A stretch of DNA of 64,000 bases from Streptomyces pinistramenti (GTDB lineage Bacteria; Actinomycetota; Actinomycetes; Streptomycetales; Streptomycetaceae): NCBI RefSeq assembly GCF_020564935.1, contig NZ_JAJCXB010000001.1:62001-126000 (forward strand), written 5' to 3'. How positions within the stretch are numbered: the first letter of the stretch is position 1; each line of letters starts with the position of its first letter. Below, piece by piece: positions 50,734 through 59,557 of the stretch. The notes under the pieces were generated by a model. It saw only the letters and a list, made by a program, of their open reading frames with translations, was not told the origin of the DNA and searched no databases. A program made the position numbers and the translations under genes.

Positions 50734-52746
50734 TCAGCGGCCCTGTACCCGGTCGAGCGGGAGCCGTAGCACCGTTGGGCCGGACGGTGCGGCGTCCGTG
50801 GTGCGCAGGCCGGTCAGCTCCTGGTCGGTCAGCGCCCTGCGGTAGACGCCGACCTCGTCGAGTGCGCCGGTGAACTGCGCCCGGCTGTCGAGCCGTTGGC
50901 CGAGGTGCACGCCGAAGACGGAGCCGCGGCTGACCGATCCCGGCACGTCGGGCACCGTCGTGGTCGCCGTGCCGTCCACGGTCAGCCGCAGCCGTCCGCC
51001 GCCGCGGCGCAGGGCGAGGTGGTGCCAGTGCCCGTCGTTGTAGGAGCTCGCGGTGGAGACCACGGCGGTGGCCGGGGGTGCCGCGCCGTCCACAGCGGTC
51101 AGCCGGCCGGTGATCCTGCCGTGCGCCGGGTCGCCGACCAGCGTGACCTGCGGCGCGGCGGCGCCGGATCCGCCCATCCACAGCAGCGGCTGCTCGCCGC
51201 GGGTGGCGTCGTAGCGGAACCAGAGGCTGCAGGTGAAGGCGTGGGTGCCCAGCGGGAGGGAGTCGCGGTACGGGAGGCGGACCGCGTCGTCGTTGCCGTC
51301 GAAGGCCAGGGCGCGGCCGAAGACGCCGTCGGTGGTCCTGGCGCCGCCCAGGACGAGGGCGCCGGGAGCGCCCGGTGCGGCGTCCCGGGTCGTCGGGTCG
51401 GGGGCGCGGCGCGGGCCGAGCCACTGCTGGGTGAAGCGGGCGAAGCGCAGTTCGTCGCGGGCGTCGGCGGCGCCGCCTTCGTAGAGGAGGCCGGTGACGT
51501 CGGGGGAGATGGCGACCAGGTCCGAGTAGCCGGACCAGTCCGTGGTGACGCGGGCGCCCCGGTCGACACCCTCCCAGGTGCGGCCCTCGTCCCAGGAGGA
51601 GCGGATGGTCATGGTGCGGCGCCGGTCGGGGTCGGCGGGTGCCGCGAGCAGCGTCCGGCTGTGGCCGCCGGTGGCGCGGGATGCCGGCAGCCGGAGCGCC
51701 GATGCCTGCACCATCGGTGTGTAGAGGTCGGGGATGGCGCGGAACGGGGCACTGAAGGTGTCGCCGCCGTCCCGGCTGACCGCGGCGGTGCGGTGGCCGA
51801 GGTCCGTGCCGTCCTGTTCGCGCCCGTTGACGTAGACCGAGCCGTCGGAGCGTTCCAGGAGGGCCATTTCGGAGGGTTTCTGGCGGAAGGTGCCGGCCGG
51901 CTGCGCGCCCTTTCCGGTCGTTGGGGTTCCCCGGGGGACGGCGCCTGCGGTGATCGGCCAGCTGTCGACGGCGCCGACCCGCCAGGTGGTGCCGCCGTCG
52001 TCGCTGTGGACGAGGGCCGCGTGGTTGGCGGTGATCCGGCCGTCCGCGTAGCTCTCGGCGTTGATGCCGACGACCAGCCGTCCCGCGTGCCGCCCCCGCG
52101 TCAGCTGGATGCCGTGCAGCGGGCCCGTCGTGTACCAGGAGTTCCACTGCGGGGGCCGGATGGCGGGGGTGAGGTCACGGGGCGTCGACCAGGTGGCGCC
52201 GTCGTCGTCGCTGTACTGGAGGTGAGGGGTGCGGTCGCAGGGGGTGGTGCAGTTGAGGCCGTCGGTGCGGCCCTTGTTGTAGGTCTCGGTGAGGAGGATG
52301 CGGCCGGTGCGGCGGTCGACGACGGGGACCGGGTTGCCGTGGGTGTCGCCGCCGCCGTCGTTGACGACCTGGAGCGGGCCCCAGGTGCGGCCCCCGTCGG
52401 TCGAGCGCTTGAGGACGAGGTCGATGTCTCCGGCGTCGCCGCAGTCGTGCACCCGTCCCTCGGCGAAGGCGAGCAGGGTGCCGCGCGCCGACTCGACGAC
52501 GGCCGGTATGCGGAAGCAGGCATAGCCCTTTTCCCGGTCCGCCTTGAAGAGGACCTGCTGGTCGAAGCCGCCTGCGGGGGCGGTGACCGGGGTCGCCGCA
52601 GGGGCCGCGGACCGGCTGGGTGCGGCGTCGGCCGGAGCGGTGGGGAGGAGGGCGAGCGCCGCTGCGGTCAGTGCGGCGAAGGCGGCGGTGGCGCGCCGCC
52701 GGGGTCTGCTGCGGAGAACGGAGTGTGCACGGAGGGCTGACGTCAT
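50734..52746 (-). CDS. Secreted exo-alpha-sialidase with LamG-like domain
   Basis: This 670-residue GH33 sialidase has an N-terminal signal peptide (about 1-42, ending ADAAPS). The FRIP motif (CFRIPAVV) gives the first catalytic Arg. Asp boxes S-x-D-x-G-x-(T)-W occur five times: STDGGRTW, SDDDGATW, SDDGGTTW, SRDGGDTF, SWDEGRTW. The C-terminal 200 residues form a LamG/concanavalin-like domain (VFGRALAFDGNDDAVRLPY), which may bind glycans. It would remove terminal sialic acids from external glycoconjugates. The ATG 52746 is the start. Confidence 0.93.
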   Translation of the reverse strand: MTSALRAHSVLRSRPRRRATAAFAALTAAALALLPTAPADAAPSRSAAPAATPVTAPAGGFDQQVLFKADREKGYACFRIPAVVESARGTLLAFAEGRVHDCGDAGDIDLVLKRSTDGGRTWGPLQVVNDGGGDTHGNPVPVVDRRTGRILLTETYNKGRTDGLNCTTPCDRTPHLQYSDDDGATWSTPRDLTPAIRPPQWNSWYTTGPLHGIQLTRGRHAGRLVVGINAESYADGRITANHAALVHSDDGGTTWRVGAVDSWPITAGAVPRGTPTTGKGAQPAGTFRQKPSEMALLERSDGSVYVNGREQDGTDLGHRTAAVSRDGGDTFSAPFRAIPDLYTPMVQASALRLPASRATGGHSRTLLAAPADPDRRRTMTIRSSWDEGRTWEGVDRGARVTTDWSGYSDLVAISPDVTGLLYEGGAADARDELRFARFTQQWLGPRRAPDPTTRDAAPGAPGALVLGGARTTDGVFGRALAFDGNDDAVRLPYRDSLPLGTHAFTCSLWFRYDATRGEQPLLWMGGSGAAAPQVTLVGDPAHGRITGRLTAVDGAAPPATAVVSTASSYNDGHWHHLALRRGGGRLRLTVDGTATTTVPDVPGSVSRGSVFGVHLGQRLDSRAQFTGALDEVGVYRRALTDQELTGLRTTDAAPSGPTVLRLPLDRVQGR

Positions 52747-52973
52747 GGTCCGGCCTGCTTTCGAGGCGTCGGGCGTCGGTCATCAGGACGGGACATCCCA
52801 CGTCCCATGTCCTGTGACGGAACGTACTGCCGCCGCTACAGCGCGACAAGGAGTGTGCGCCGGTTGGCCCGTCCCGGACCGGAATTCACCCGCGCGGACC
52901 GTGGTGGGTGCGCCGTCGGCGCCGCGCACGCCGGGCGCGTACCGCTGCCGCGCGCCCGGCGCCCGGCGAATGT

Positions 52974-53330
52974 CACGGCCGGAGCGCGACCTTGCCCAGG
53001 TTGCTCCGGGCCTCGACGATCGCGTGTGCCTTCGCCGCGTCGGCCGGCGGCAGTTCGGCGTGCACGGCGGCCCGCGGCCGGTCGGCTCCCGCACCTCGGT
53101 GTGGTGCCGGTCGTGCAGCTCCCGGTGCGCGGTGGAGAAGTGCCGCATCGTCAGCCCGGTGCGGGCCTCGGAGCCGGTGAGCAGGTCGTGCGGGGGGGCG
53201 CCGGAGTTGAAGAAGATCAGACGGCCGCCGTGGTCGGCGCGCCGAGTACGCGCGTGAAGTCCGCCGTGGCCGCGGATCCGGCGGCCGTCACGACGCGCGC
53301 CACGCCCCGGAGTTCGGTCGGCGGGACCGC
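52974..53330 (-). pseudogene. Zinc-type quinone reductase remnant
   Basis: The C-terminus of an NADPH:quinone/zinc-type alcohol dehydrogenase is still readable: ELPPADAAKAHAIVEARSNLGKVALRP ends at 52974. Upstream, in another frame, GGRLIFFNSGAPPHDLL then FSTAHRELHDRHHTEV, and before that VARVVTAAGSAATADFTRVLG. At least two frameshifts and an internal deletion between these blocks, plus loss of the N-terminal half, leave no product. It lies just before a divergent MarR gene, which probably once controlled it. Confidence 0.7.
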
Positions 53331-53477
53331 GAGGTGACGTGGCGTGATGGTGAAATGCGCCGTATGGACGGGTGCCTGCGGAAGGTTCGTCGGGTGTCCC
53401 GGCGGTGATCCGCCGACGGAGGGGCCGCCAGCGCATTTCCGTTGGGAGCGCCAATGGATTCTCGGTAGCCTGACCCC

Positions 53478-53924
53478 ATGGCCGACACCCCCTACGCCCC
53501 CAGTCGTATCCGTGTGCTCCCCAGTTGGCTGCTGGGCCGGGCCGCCGCCCGCGGGCACCGGCTCGTCGCCGACGCGCTGGCCGCCGAAGGGATGCGGATG
53601 ATGCATCACGCCGTGCTGTCGGCCGTCGCCGAAAGCGGCCCGGTCTCGCAGGCGGACCTGGGCCGCACGCTGGGCATCGACCCCAAGGACATGGTCGCCG
53701 TCGTCAACGACCTGCAGAAGGACGGGCTGGTCACCCGCAGCCCCGATGCCAGGGACCGGCGGAAGAACGCCGTGGAGATCTCCGCCGAGGGGCGGCGCAG
53801 GCTGCGCCGCACGCAGAAGCTCGGCGACGAGGCCAACGCCGAACTGACCGCGGCCCTGACGTCGGACGAGCGCGCCCAGTTGGTCGCCCTGCTCACCCGG
53901 ATCGTGCGGCCCGGGGCGGGCTGA
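53478..53924 (+). CDS. MarR-family transcriptional regulator
   Basis: The 148-residue protein has the MarR winged helix: MMHHAVLSAVAESGPVSQADLGRTLGIDPKDMVAVVNDLQKDGLVTRSPDARDRRKNAVEIS. The ATG at 53478 is the start. Its divergent neighbour is a decayed quinone reductase, so its target may have been lost. No Cys of the OhrR type is visible in the helices. Confidence 0.88.
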   Translation: MADTPYAPSRIRVLPSWLLGRAAARGHRLVADALAAEGMRMMHHAVLSAVAESGPVSQADLGRTLGIDPKDMVAVVNDLQKDGLVTRSPDARDRRKNAVEISAEGRRRLRRTQKLGDEANAELTAALTSDERAQLVALLTRIVRPGAG

Positions 53925-54018
53925 CGGTCACCCGGATCCCGGGGCGGGCCGTACGCGGGCCGGCGGCGCAGGGGGCGCGCTTCGCCGGCCGGCCCGCCGG
54001 TCCGTGCCGCGGGGGGCG

Positions 54019-54906
54019 TCAGGCCCGGCCGGCCGTGGCCGGCAGGGCGATCCGATGCTCGCCCGCGTACACGTTCATGGAGGTGCCGCGCAGGAAGCCG
54101 ACCAGCGTCAGGCCGGTCTCGGCGGCGAGGTCGACGGCGAGCGAGGACGGGGCGGAGACCGCCGCGAGGACGGGGATGCCCGCCATCACCGCCTTCTGCG
54201 CCAGCTCGAAGGAGGCCCGTCCCGACACCATCAGCACGCTCGACGACAGCGGCAGCAGGCCCTGTTGCAGCGCCCGGCCGACGATCTTGTCCACGGCGTT
54301 GTGCCGCCCGACGTCCTCCCGCACGTCGAGCAGTTCCCCGTCCGTGCTGAACAGCGCCGCCGCGTGCAGGGCCCCGGTCCGGTCGAAGACGTGCTGGGCG
54401 GCCCGGAGCCGGTCGGGGAGGAGGCTCAGGGTCGCCGGGTCGATCCGGACCGGGGTGTCGGGGGAGGTGTCCAGTGCCCAGTGCGCCGTGGTGCGCACCG
54501 CGTCCAGGCTCGCCTTGCCGCACAGGCCGCAGGACGACGTGGTGTAGACGTTGCGCTCCAGGGTGATGTCGGGGACGGGCACACCGGGCGCCAGGCGCAC
54601 GTCGACGACGTTGTAGGTGTTCGCGCCGCCCTCGGCCACCGGCAGGGGCGTCCCCTCGCTGCCGACGGCGCCCGCGCAGTAGACGATGTGTGCCAGGTCG
54701 TCGGCGGACGCCAGGACCCCCTCGCTGACGAGGAAGCCGGCGGCCAGCGCGAAGTCGTCACCCGGTGTGCGCATGGTGATGGCCAGCGGCTTGCCGCCCA
54801 GCCGGATCTCCATCGGCTCCTCGGTGACGAGGGTGTCCGGGCGGGTGGTGGTCTGCACCCCGTCGCGGATGCGGATGACGCGGCGTCGCTCGGTGACCCG
54901 TCCCAT
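54019..54906 (-). CDS. fdhD: Formate dehydrogenase accessory sulfurtransferase FdhD
   Basis: The 295-residue protein hands sulfur from a desulfurase to the molybdenum cofactor of formate dehydrogenase. The active CGLC-type motif is clear ([15 protein letters not shown]), followed by [28 protein letters not shown] and [34 protein letters not shown]. The start is ATG 54906. No formate dehydrogenase is beside it, but formate is a product of the oxalate genes 8 kb away. A 24-base palindrome lies 219 bases upstream. Confidence 0.95.
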   Translation of the reverse strand: MGRVTERRRVIRIRDGVQTTTRPDTLVTEEPMEIRLGGKPLAITMRTPGDDFALAAGFLVSEGVLASADDLAHIVYCAGAVGSEGTPLPVAEGGANTYNVVDVRLAPGVPVPDITLERNVYTTSSCGLCGKASLDAVRTTAHWALDTSPDTPVRIDPATLSLLPDRLRAAQHVFDRTGALHAAALFSTDGELLDVREDVGRHNAVDKIVGRALQQGLLPLSSSVLMVSGRASFELAQKAVMAGIPVLAAVSAPSSLAVDLAAETGLTLVGFLRGTSMNVYAGEHRIALPATAGRA

Positions 54907-55124
54907 GTCTGATCAGTTCCGTCCTCACCGGCGCCGTGCGTCCGGTGCGTTCTGTGCTGCCGGCCGAAGCGGTTCCCCTGCGGAAGCCGCCGGGGCCACC
55001 GGACCGCGGTGCGGCGGGGTGGCCTCGGCCCTTGACGCTCTCATTGTCCTGTACGTACCGGGCGGGCGGTGGGTGGCGCCGTGGTGGGGCGTGTGCCGGA
55101 GCTCAGGTCGGCCGGGCAGGGCAA

Positions 55125-55148
55125 GCGAATATTGTCTACAGTATTCGC
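55125..55148. promoter_or_regulatory. 24-base palindrome, possible GntR operator
   Basis: GCGAATA (55125-55131) and TATTCGC (55142-55148) flank TTGTCTACAG, itself a TGT-CT-ACA dyad. The core, read on the minus strand as ACTGTAGACAATA, recurs at 56611-56623 with one change (G for A). The element is upstream of fdhD and after the FAD monooxygenase gene. The TGT/ACA symmetry resembles GntR-family operators. The rest of 54907-55201 shows no gene. Confidence 0.5.
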
Positions 55149-55201
55149 CCGCCGGCGGCAAGGGGGCGGCGGCAACGGGAGTGGTGAAGGGGCGGTTTCG
55201 G

Positions 55202-56518
55202 TCAACTCGCGTTCTCAGGAACGGAGTTCGCTTCCGCCGAAGGTCCCCGAGGTGTCGGACGCGGCCCACTGCCGTGCCAGCGCTTCCCGGTCCAGCGCCG
55301 GCCAGTCCGGTGTCTCCACAGGACCAGCCACCGGCCGAGCCGCCGGCCCAGCTCCACCATCGACCGGCCGGCCGCGCCGCGTCCGCTGCCGTACGCCGCC
55401 GGAGAACCGGGCCGCTCGCGGACGGTGCACAGCACGCGCTCCAGTGCCGCAGCGTCCTGGAGCGCCTTGACCGCGCCGGCCCCCGTGTGCGGCCGCGCGA
55501 CGGTGGCCGCGTCGCCGGCCAGCAGCAGCCTTCCGGAGACGTAGTCGGGCGCGGTGAAGTCGTAGAGCGGCTGGATGAAGCGTTCCGCGGGGGGCGTCAG
55601 GCGGATCAGTCCGCCCCAGTACGGGGGCAGCAACTCGTCGGCCACTTGGTCGAGATGGGTGTGCAGTGCGTCGGAGAGCGTGCCGGGCGGCAGGCTGGTG
55701 GGGGTGTCCAGGTGGAGGCCGAGGCCCGGGGGCGGGGTGGTGTAGAGGACCCAGTTGGCGCGGTGGCCGCCCCGGCCGTCGGGGATGCGGTAGATGATGA
55801 CGTGGCCGCCGGGGAAGACGGCGTAGACGCAGTCCTCCTCGGCCCAGCCGGACGGTGGCAGGCCGGGCAGGTCGAGGGTGCCGAGCAGTTCGCAGGGGAC
55901 CGCGCCGCGCCAGGCCAGGTAGCCGGCGTAAGCGGGCCGGACGCCGGGGAACGCCGCCTGCCGCACCACCGAGCGGTAGCCGTCGGCGCCGATGACCAGG
56001 TCGTAGCGGCGGGTGTCGGCTTCGCCCTCGCAGCGCAGCGTGGCGCCGTCGGCCGTCGCCGCGACCTCGCGCACCGTCGTCCCGGCGCGGAACGTGACGT
56101 CCGCAGGCAGCCGCCGCCGTAACTCCCGCCAGAGCGGCCCCCAGCAGGAGGAGCGGAACGGGAACGGCAGGGCGGCGATCTCCCGGCCGAACGGGGCGCG
56201 GCCGTCCCTGACGTACCAGCGGCGGGTGGTCAGCCGGACGCATGGCATGGCGGCGTCGAGGTAGCCGGCGGCGGCCAGTTCGGCGTAGCGGTCGTCGTGG
56301 ACCGCGAGGCCGACGCCGCGGTCGGCCAGCTGTCCGGCGGCCCGCTCGAAGACGGTGATCCGGCCGGCGCCCGCGCGGTGTGCGGCGAGCGCGGCCGCGC
56401 AGCCGGCGACGCTGCCGCCGACGATCGCGATGTCGGCCCCCGCCGTCGCGCATGGTTGTCGCCCCCTGCCGGGCGCCGGGAATCCGGCGCTTCCTGCCGG
56501 CGGTGCCGCCGGTCCCAA
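55202..56518 (-). CDS. FAD-dependent monooxygenase, ends shifted
   Basis: The protein of about 400 residues has the class A flavin monooxygenase motifs: GGSVAGCAAALAAHRAG (nucleotide-binding), VIGADGYRSVVR (DG motif) and LLAGDAATVARPHTGAGAVKALQDA (GD motif). A frame change near 55315 appears to cut the natural C-terminus, which reads VETPDWPALDREALARQW in another frame to a stop at 55215. The N-terminus is also unclear: ATG 56453, with a good upstream site, is out of frame, while TTG 56518 is in frame. It may be a pseudogene or contain sequence errors. Confidence 0.65.
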   Translation of the reverse strand: MGPAAPPAGSAGFPAPGRGRQPCATAGADIAIVGGSVAGCAAALAAHRAGAGRITVFERAAGQLADRGVGLAVHDDRYAELAAAGYLDAAMPCVRLTTRRWYVRDGRAPFGREIAALPFPFRSSCWGPLWRELRRRLPADVTFRAGTTVREVAATADGATLRCEGEADTRRYDLVIGADGYRSVVRQAAFPGVRPAYAGYLAWRGAVPCELLGTLDLPGLPPSGWAEEDCVYAVFPGGHVIIYRIPDGRGGHRANWVLYTTPPPGLGLHLDTPTSLPPGTLSDALHTHLDQVADELLPPYWGGLIRLTPPAERFIQPLYDFTAPDYVSGRLLLAGDAATVARPHTGAGAVKALQDAAALERVLCTVRERPGSPAAYGSGRGAAGRSMVELGRRLGRWLVLWRHRTGRRWTGKRWHGSGPRPTPRGPSAEANSVPENAS

Positions 56519-56610
56519 TGGGGTTCATTCTCCCCGCAGTTGGCGCGGGCGCGAGGTGGCCGGGGCGGCAGATCACCGGTCGTCCTGCGCGAGGGAAGGG
56601 GAGTCGGTAG

Positions 56611-56673
56611 ACTGTAGACGATAACCAATTGCACCACCACGCGTGAGAGCCGTGAGCGATAACCCATTGCACC
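56611..56673. promoter_or_regulatory. Operator-like repeats upstream of the GntR gene
   Basis: ACTGTAGACGATA at 56611-56623 matches the core of the palindrome at 55125-55148. In addition, CGATAACCAATTGCACC (56619-56635) and CGATAACCCATTGCACC (56657-56673) are a direct repeat with one mismatch, 38 bases apart. Both lie between divergent genes and suggest cooperative regulator binding. Confidence 0.5.
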
Positions 56674-56768
56674 GTGCTGTGCAGTTCCGTCGTCGTGCGG
56701 GCCGATGCCGTCGGTCCGCGGTCCTGTAGGTGCGCACGCTCCCGCAGGCGTCAACAGAGGGGATCTCG

Positions 56769-57446
56769 ATGCTTTCCGCCGGACTACCGCAGGGCACCGT
56801 CCCGAAGCTCGAACGACCGGGACCGCTGCGCGAGCGCGTCTACGAAGCGCTGCTGGAACTGATCACCACCCGCGCGCTGCGCCCGGGGCAGCATCTGGTC
56901 GAGAGCGAACTCGCCGGGCATCTGGGCGTCTCACGGCAGCCGGTGCGCGAGGCGCTCCAGCGGCTGAGCACCGACGGCTGGGTCGATCTGCGGCCCGCCC
57001 AGGGCGCGTTCGTGCACGAGCCGACCGAGGAAGAGGCCGACCAGCTGCTGACGGTCCGTACGCTTCTTGAGGCCGAGGCGGCCGGGCTTGCCGCGGCCGC
57101 CACCGGGTCCGCGGGCATAGCGGAGCTGGAGGAGCTGTGCACCACCGGCGAGCGCGCGGTGCAGGACGACGACGTGGACGGTGCGGTGGTGGCCAATGCC
57201 GCCTTCCACGACAAGGTGATGGAGCTGGCAGGCAACACCGTGCTCGCCGAATTGTCCGCACAGGTCGGGAGACGGGTGCGCTGGTACTACACGCCGGTGG
57301 CCCGGCAGCGCGGCAAGCAGTCCTGGATCGAGCACCGGGAGCTGATCGCGGCCATCGCCGACCGCGACGAGGCCCGCGCCGCGGCCGTCATGCGGACGCA
57401 CACCGAGCACACCCGCCGCACGTACCACGAGCGCGCGCAGACCTGA
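56769..57446 (+). CDS. GntR/FadR-family transcriptional regulator
   Basis: The 225-residue protein has the GntR winged helix (REALQRLSTDGWVDLRPAQGAFV with GVSRQPVREAL as recognition helix) and the all-helical FCD effector domain (EAEAAGLAAAATGSAGIAELEEL, FHDKVMELAGN, HRELIAAIADRDEARAAAVMRTHTEHTRRTY), which binds carboxylate ligands, often with a metal through His residues. The start is ATG 56769 with GAGGGGA upstream. It lies beside oxalate-type genes, so oxalate or a related acid is a plausible ligand. Confidence 0.9.
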   Translation: MLSAGLPQGTVPKLERPGPLRERVYEALLELITTRALRPGQHLVESELAGHLGVSRQPVREALQRLSTDGWVDLRPAQGAFVHEPTEEEADQLLTVRTLLEAEAAGLAAAATGSAGIAELEELCTTGERAVQDDDVDGAVVANAAFHDKVMELAGNTVLAELSAQVGRRVRWYYTPVARQRGKQSWIEHRELIAAIADRDEARAAAVMRTHTEHTRRTYHERAQT

Positions 57447-57562
57447 CACCACGGTGGCTCCGGCGGGTCGGTCCGCTCCCCGAGACGCGGATCGGCACCG
57501 CCCCGCCCGGCGGGTAATGTGCACCCGTTCACGCACCACCGATGACGAATGGCGAGAGGCAC

Positions 57563-57928
57563 ATGAGCGAAGGGACAGCAGCGGCGGCCGGCGACGCGGC
57601 CCGCGTCGCCGACGAGGCGGCCCGGGAGCGGCTGCTCCACCTGCGCAGCAGCATCGACAACCTCGACGCCGCGCTGGTGCATCTGCTCGCCGAGCGCTTC
57701 AAGTGCACCCAGCAGGTCGGCGAGTTGAAGGCCCGGCACAGCCTGCCGCCCGCCGATCCGGCCCGCGAGGCGGCCCAGATCGAGCGGCTGCGCACCCTGG
57801 CCGCCGACGCCCGGCTCGATCCGGCCTTCGCCGAGAAGTTCCTGAACTTCATCATCAGCGAGGTCGTACGCCACCACCGGGCGATTGCCGACCGGACGCT
57901 GGAGGAGACCGGCAACCCGGAAGGCTGA
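57563..57928 (+). CDS. Chorismate mutase, AroQ type
   Basis: This 121-residue helical protein has the AroQ pattern: LRSSIDNLDAALVHLLAERFKCTQQVGELKARHSLPPADPAREAAQIERL, where Arg and Lys side chains hold the chorismate carboxylates. It converts chorismate to prephenate for phenylalanine and tyrosine. GAGAGG precedes the ATG at 57563. No other aromatic-pathway genes are nearby. It could also serve a secondary pathway, but nothing shows it. It is convergent with the OFA transporter gene. Confidence 0.9.
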   Translation: MSEGTAAAAGDAARVADEAARERLLHLRSSIDNLDAALVHLLAERFKCTQQVGELKARHSLPPADPAREAAQIERLRTLAADARLDPAFAEKFLNFIISEVVRHHRAIADRTLEETGNPEG

Positions 57929-58045
57929 CCCGTACGGCATTGACGTCACAGCAGGGCCGGCACAGCAGGCGAGGCGGGCGGCGCCGATGAGACACCGTCC
58001 GCCTTCGTCATCCTGCCGGCCGCTGTCCGCCGCGGCCGGGCCGGC

Positions 58046-59482
58046 TCAGATCAGCTCACGGCTGATCGGCCGAGGATTGGGCAGGACCTTGCGCACCCGC
58101 GGCCTGCCCGGCTGCCGCAGCAGCAGCGCGCATCCCGCCGCCACCATGGAGACGCCGCCGGCCACCGCGTAGGCGCCGTAGTAGCCCCAGGAGTCGACCA
58201 CCATCGACCCCAGGCCGCCGCCGAACAGGCCGCTGATCAGCTTGCCGCTGTAGACCAGGCCGTAGTTGCTGGCGTTGTAGTTCTCGCCGAAGTAGTCCGG
58301 GGTCAGTGCGGCGAACAGCGGGTAGAACGCGCCGCCGCCGAATCCCGAGAGGAAGGCGAAGACCAGGAAAAGCCATTGGCTGTGGAGGGTGCCCGCCCAG
58401 ATCACGCCGAACTGCGCGAGCCCCAGCATGACGATGACGAACACCAGCGTGGCCTTGCGGCCCCACAGGTCGGAGAGCCAGCCGACCGCCCCTCGCCCGA
58501 CGCCGTTGACGACGGACATCACGCCCATCGACGAGGCGGCCACCAGCGGCCCGAAGCCGACGTCCTCCGCGAAGTCCACCTGGAACGAGATCCCGAATAT
58601 CGATACACCGGCGGTCATCACGACCGTGACCCACATCAGCGGAAGCATTCCGCTGCGGAGCGCCTCCTTGGGCGTGTACTGCTTCACCGCGGGCGGATTC
58701 TTCGCCAGGCTCGCCGCGCTCTTCCTGTTGCCGGCGAAATGATGGGGGTCTCCCCTGCTCGAACGGAGCTGAGAGCTTGAGGAAGGGTCGATATCGGCCG
58801 GCCACCAGTTCTTCGGCGGATCCTTGAAGAACCAGGCGCAGACCGCCACCACGATCAGCACGTACACGCCGATGAGATCCAACACCTCGGCGAAATTGCT
58901 GGTGTCGAACGCGTAGTTGAAGATGAAGATGAACGGCAGCGCGCCATAGGCGAATCCACCGTTGACGAATCCGGTCTTCGCGCCCCGCCGTTCCGGGAAC
59001 CATTTGCCGACCATGTTGATACAGGTGGCATAGACCAGACCGGAACCGAGACCGCCGACCACGCCGAAGCCGCAGATCGCCAGGAAGACGTTGTCCAGGT
59101 GCGCGAGTGCGACGAAGCCGACGAGGCAGAGCCCCGCCCCGAGGAAGGTGGCCCGGCGGGCGGTGAGCAGACCCCGCTCACGCAGCCAGCCGGCCGGGAA
59201 GGCGACGCCCGCCTGGAAGAAGATCCAGACGCTCAGGATCCAGAAGGTGTTGCTCTGCGACCAGCCGTGCGCCTGCGACAAGGTGTCCTCGGCGGAGCCG
59301 TACGCGTACTCGGACACGCTGATCGCGATCATTGCGATCCACGGCAGGTACACCATTAATTTGCGGGAATGCCCGAGCAGGTCCCGGTCGGTTTCCCCGA
59401 TCCGGTACACCCGCCCCTTGCTGTCCGTGACTTCCCGGAATGCGGCACCGCCTGCCGCATTCCGGTCGTTCGTTGTACTCAT
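58046..59482 (-). CDS. OFA-family MFS transporter, oxalate/formate type
   Basis: The 478-residue major facilitator protein has 12 membrane segments. Characteristic parts are VSEYAYGSAEDTLSQAHGWSQ, FGVVGGLGSGLVYATCINMVGKWFPERRGAKTGFVNGGFAYGALP and SDLWGRKATLVFVIVM. The OFA family exchanges oxalate for formate or moves related acids. It is last in the operon with oxc-like, frc and acyl-CoA synthetase genes, which fits oxalate uptake and formate export. The ATG 59482 follows AGGGGACCAC. Confidence 0.88.
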   Translation of the reverse strand: MSTTNDRNAAGGAAFREVTDSKGRVYRIGETDRDLLGHSRKLMVYLPWIAMIAISVSEYAYGSAEDTLSQAHGWSQSNTFWILSVWIFFQAGVAFPAGWLRERGLLTARRATFLGAGLCLVGFVALAHLDNVFLAICGFGVVGGLGSGLVYATCINMVGKWFPERRGAKTGFVNGGFAYGALPFIFIFNYAFDTSNFAEVLDLIGVYVLIVVAVCAWFFKDPPKNWWPADIDPSSSSQLRSSRGDPHHFAGNRKSAASLAKNPPAVKQYTPKEALRSGMLPLMWVTVVMTAGVSIFGISFQVDFAEDVGFGPLVAASSMGVMSVVNGVGRGAVGWLSDLWGRKATLVFVIVMLGLAQFGVIWAGTLHSQWLFLVFAFLSGFGGGAFYPLFAALTPDYFGENYNASNYGLVYSGKLISGLFGGGLGSMVVDSWGYYGAYAVAGGVSMVAAGCALLLRQPGRPRVRKVLPNPRPISRELI

Positions 59483-59557
59483 GTGGTCCCCTTGGAATCG
59501 AAAGAACTCGGTCAGCGCCCCCTGTCCGAACCTTTTTCGCGCTCCAGGAGAGCGGGG

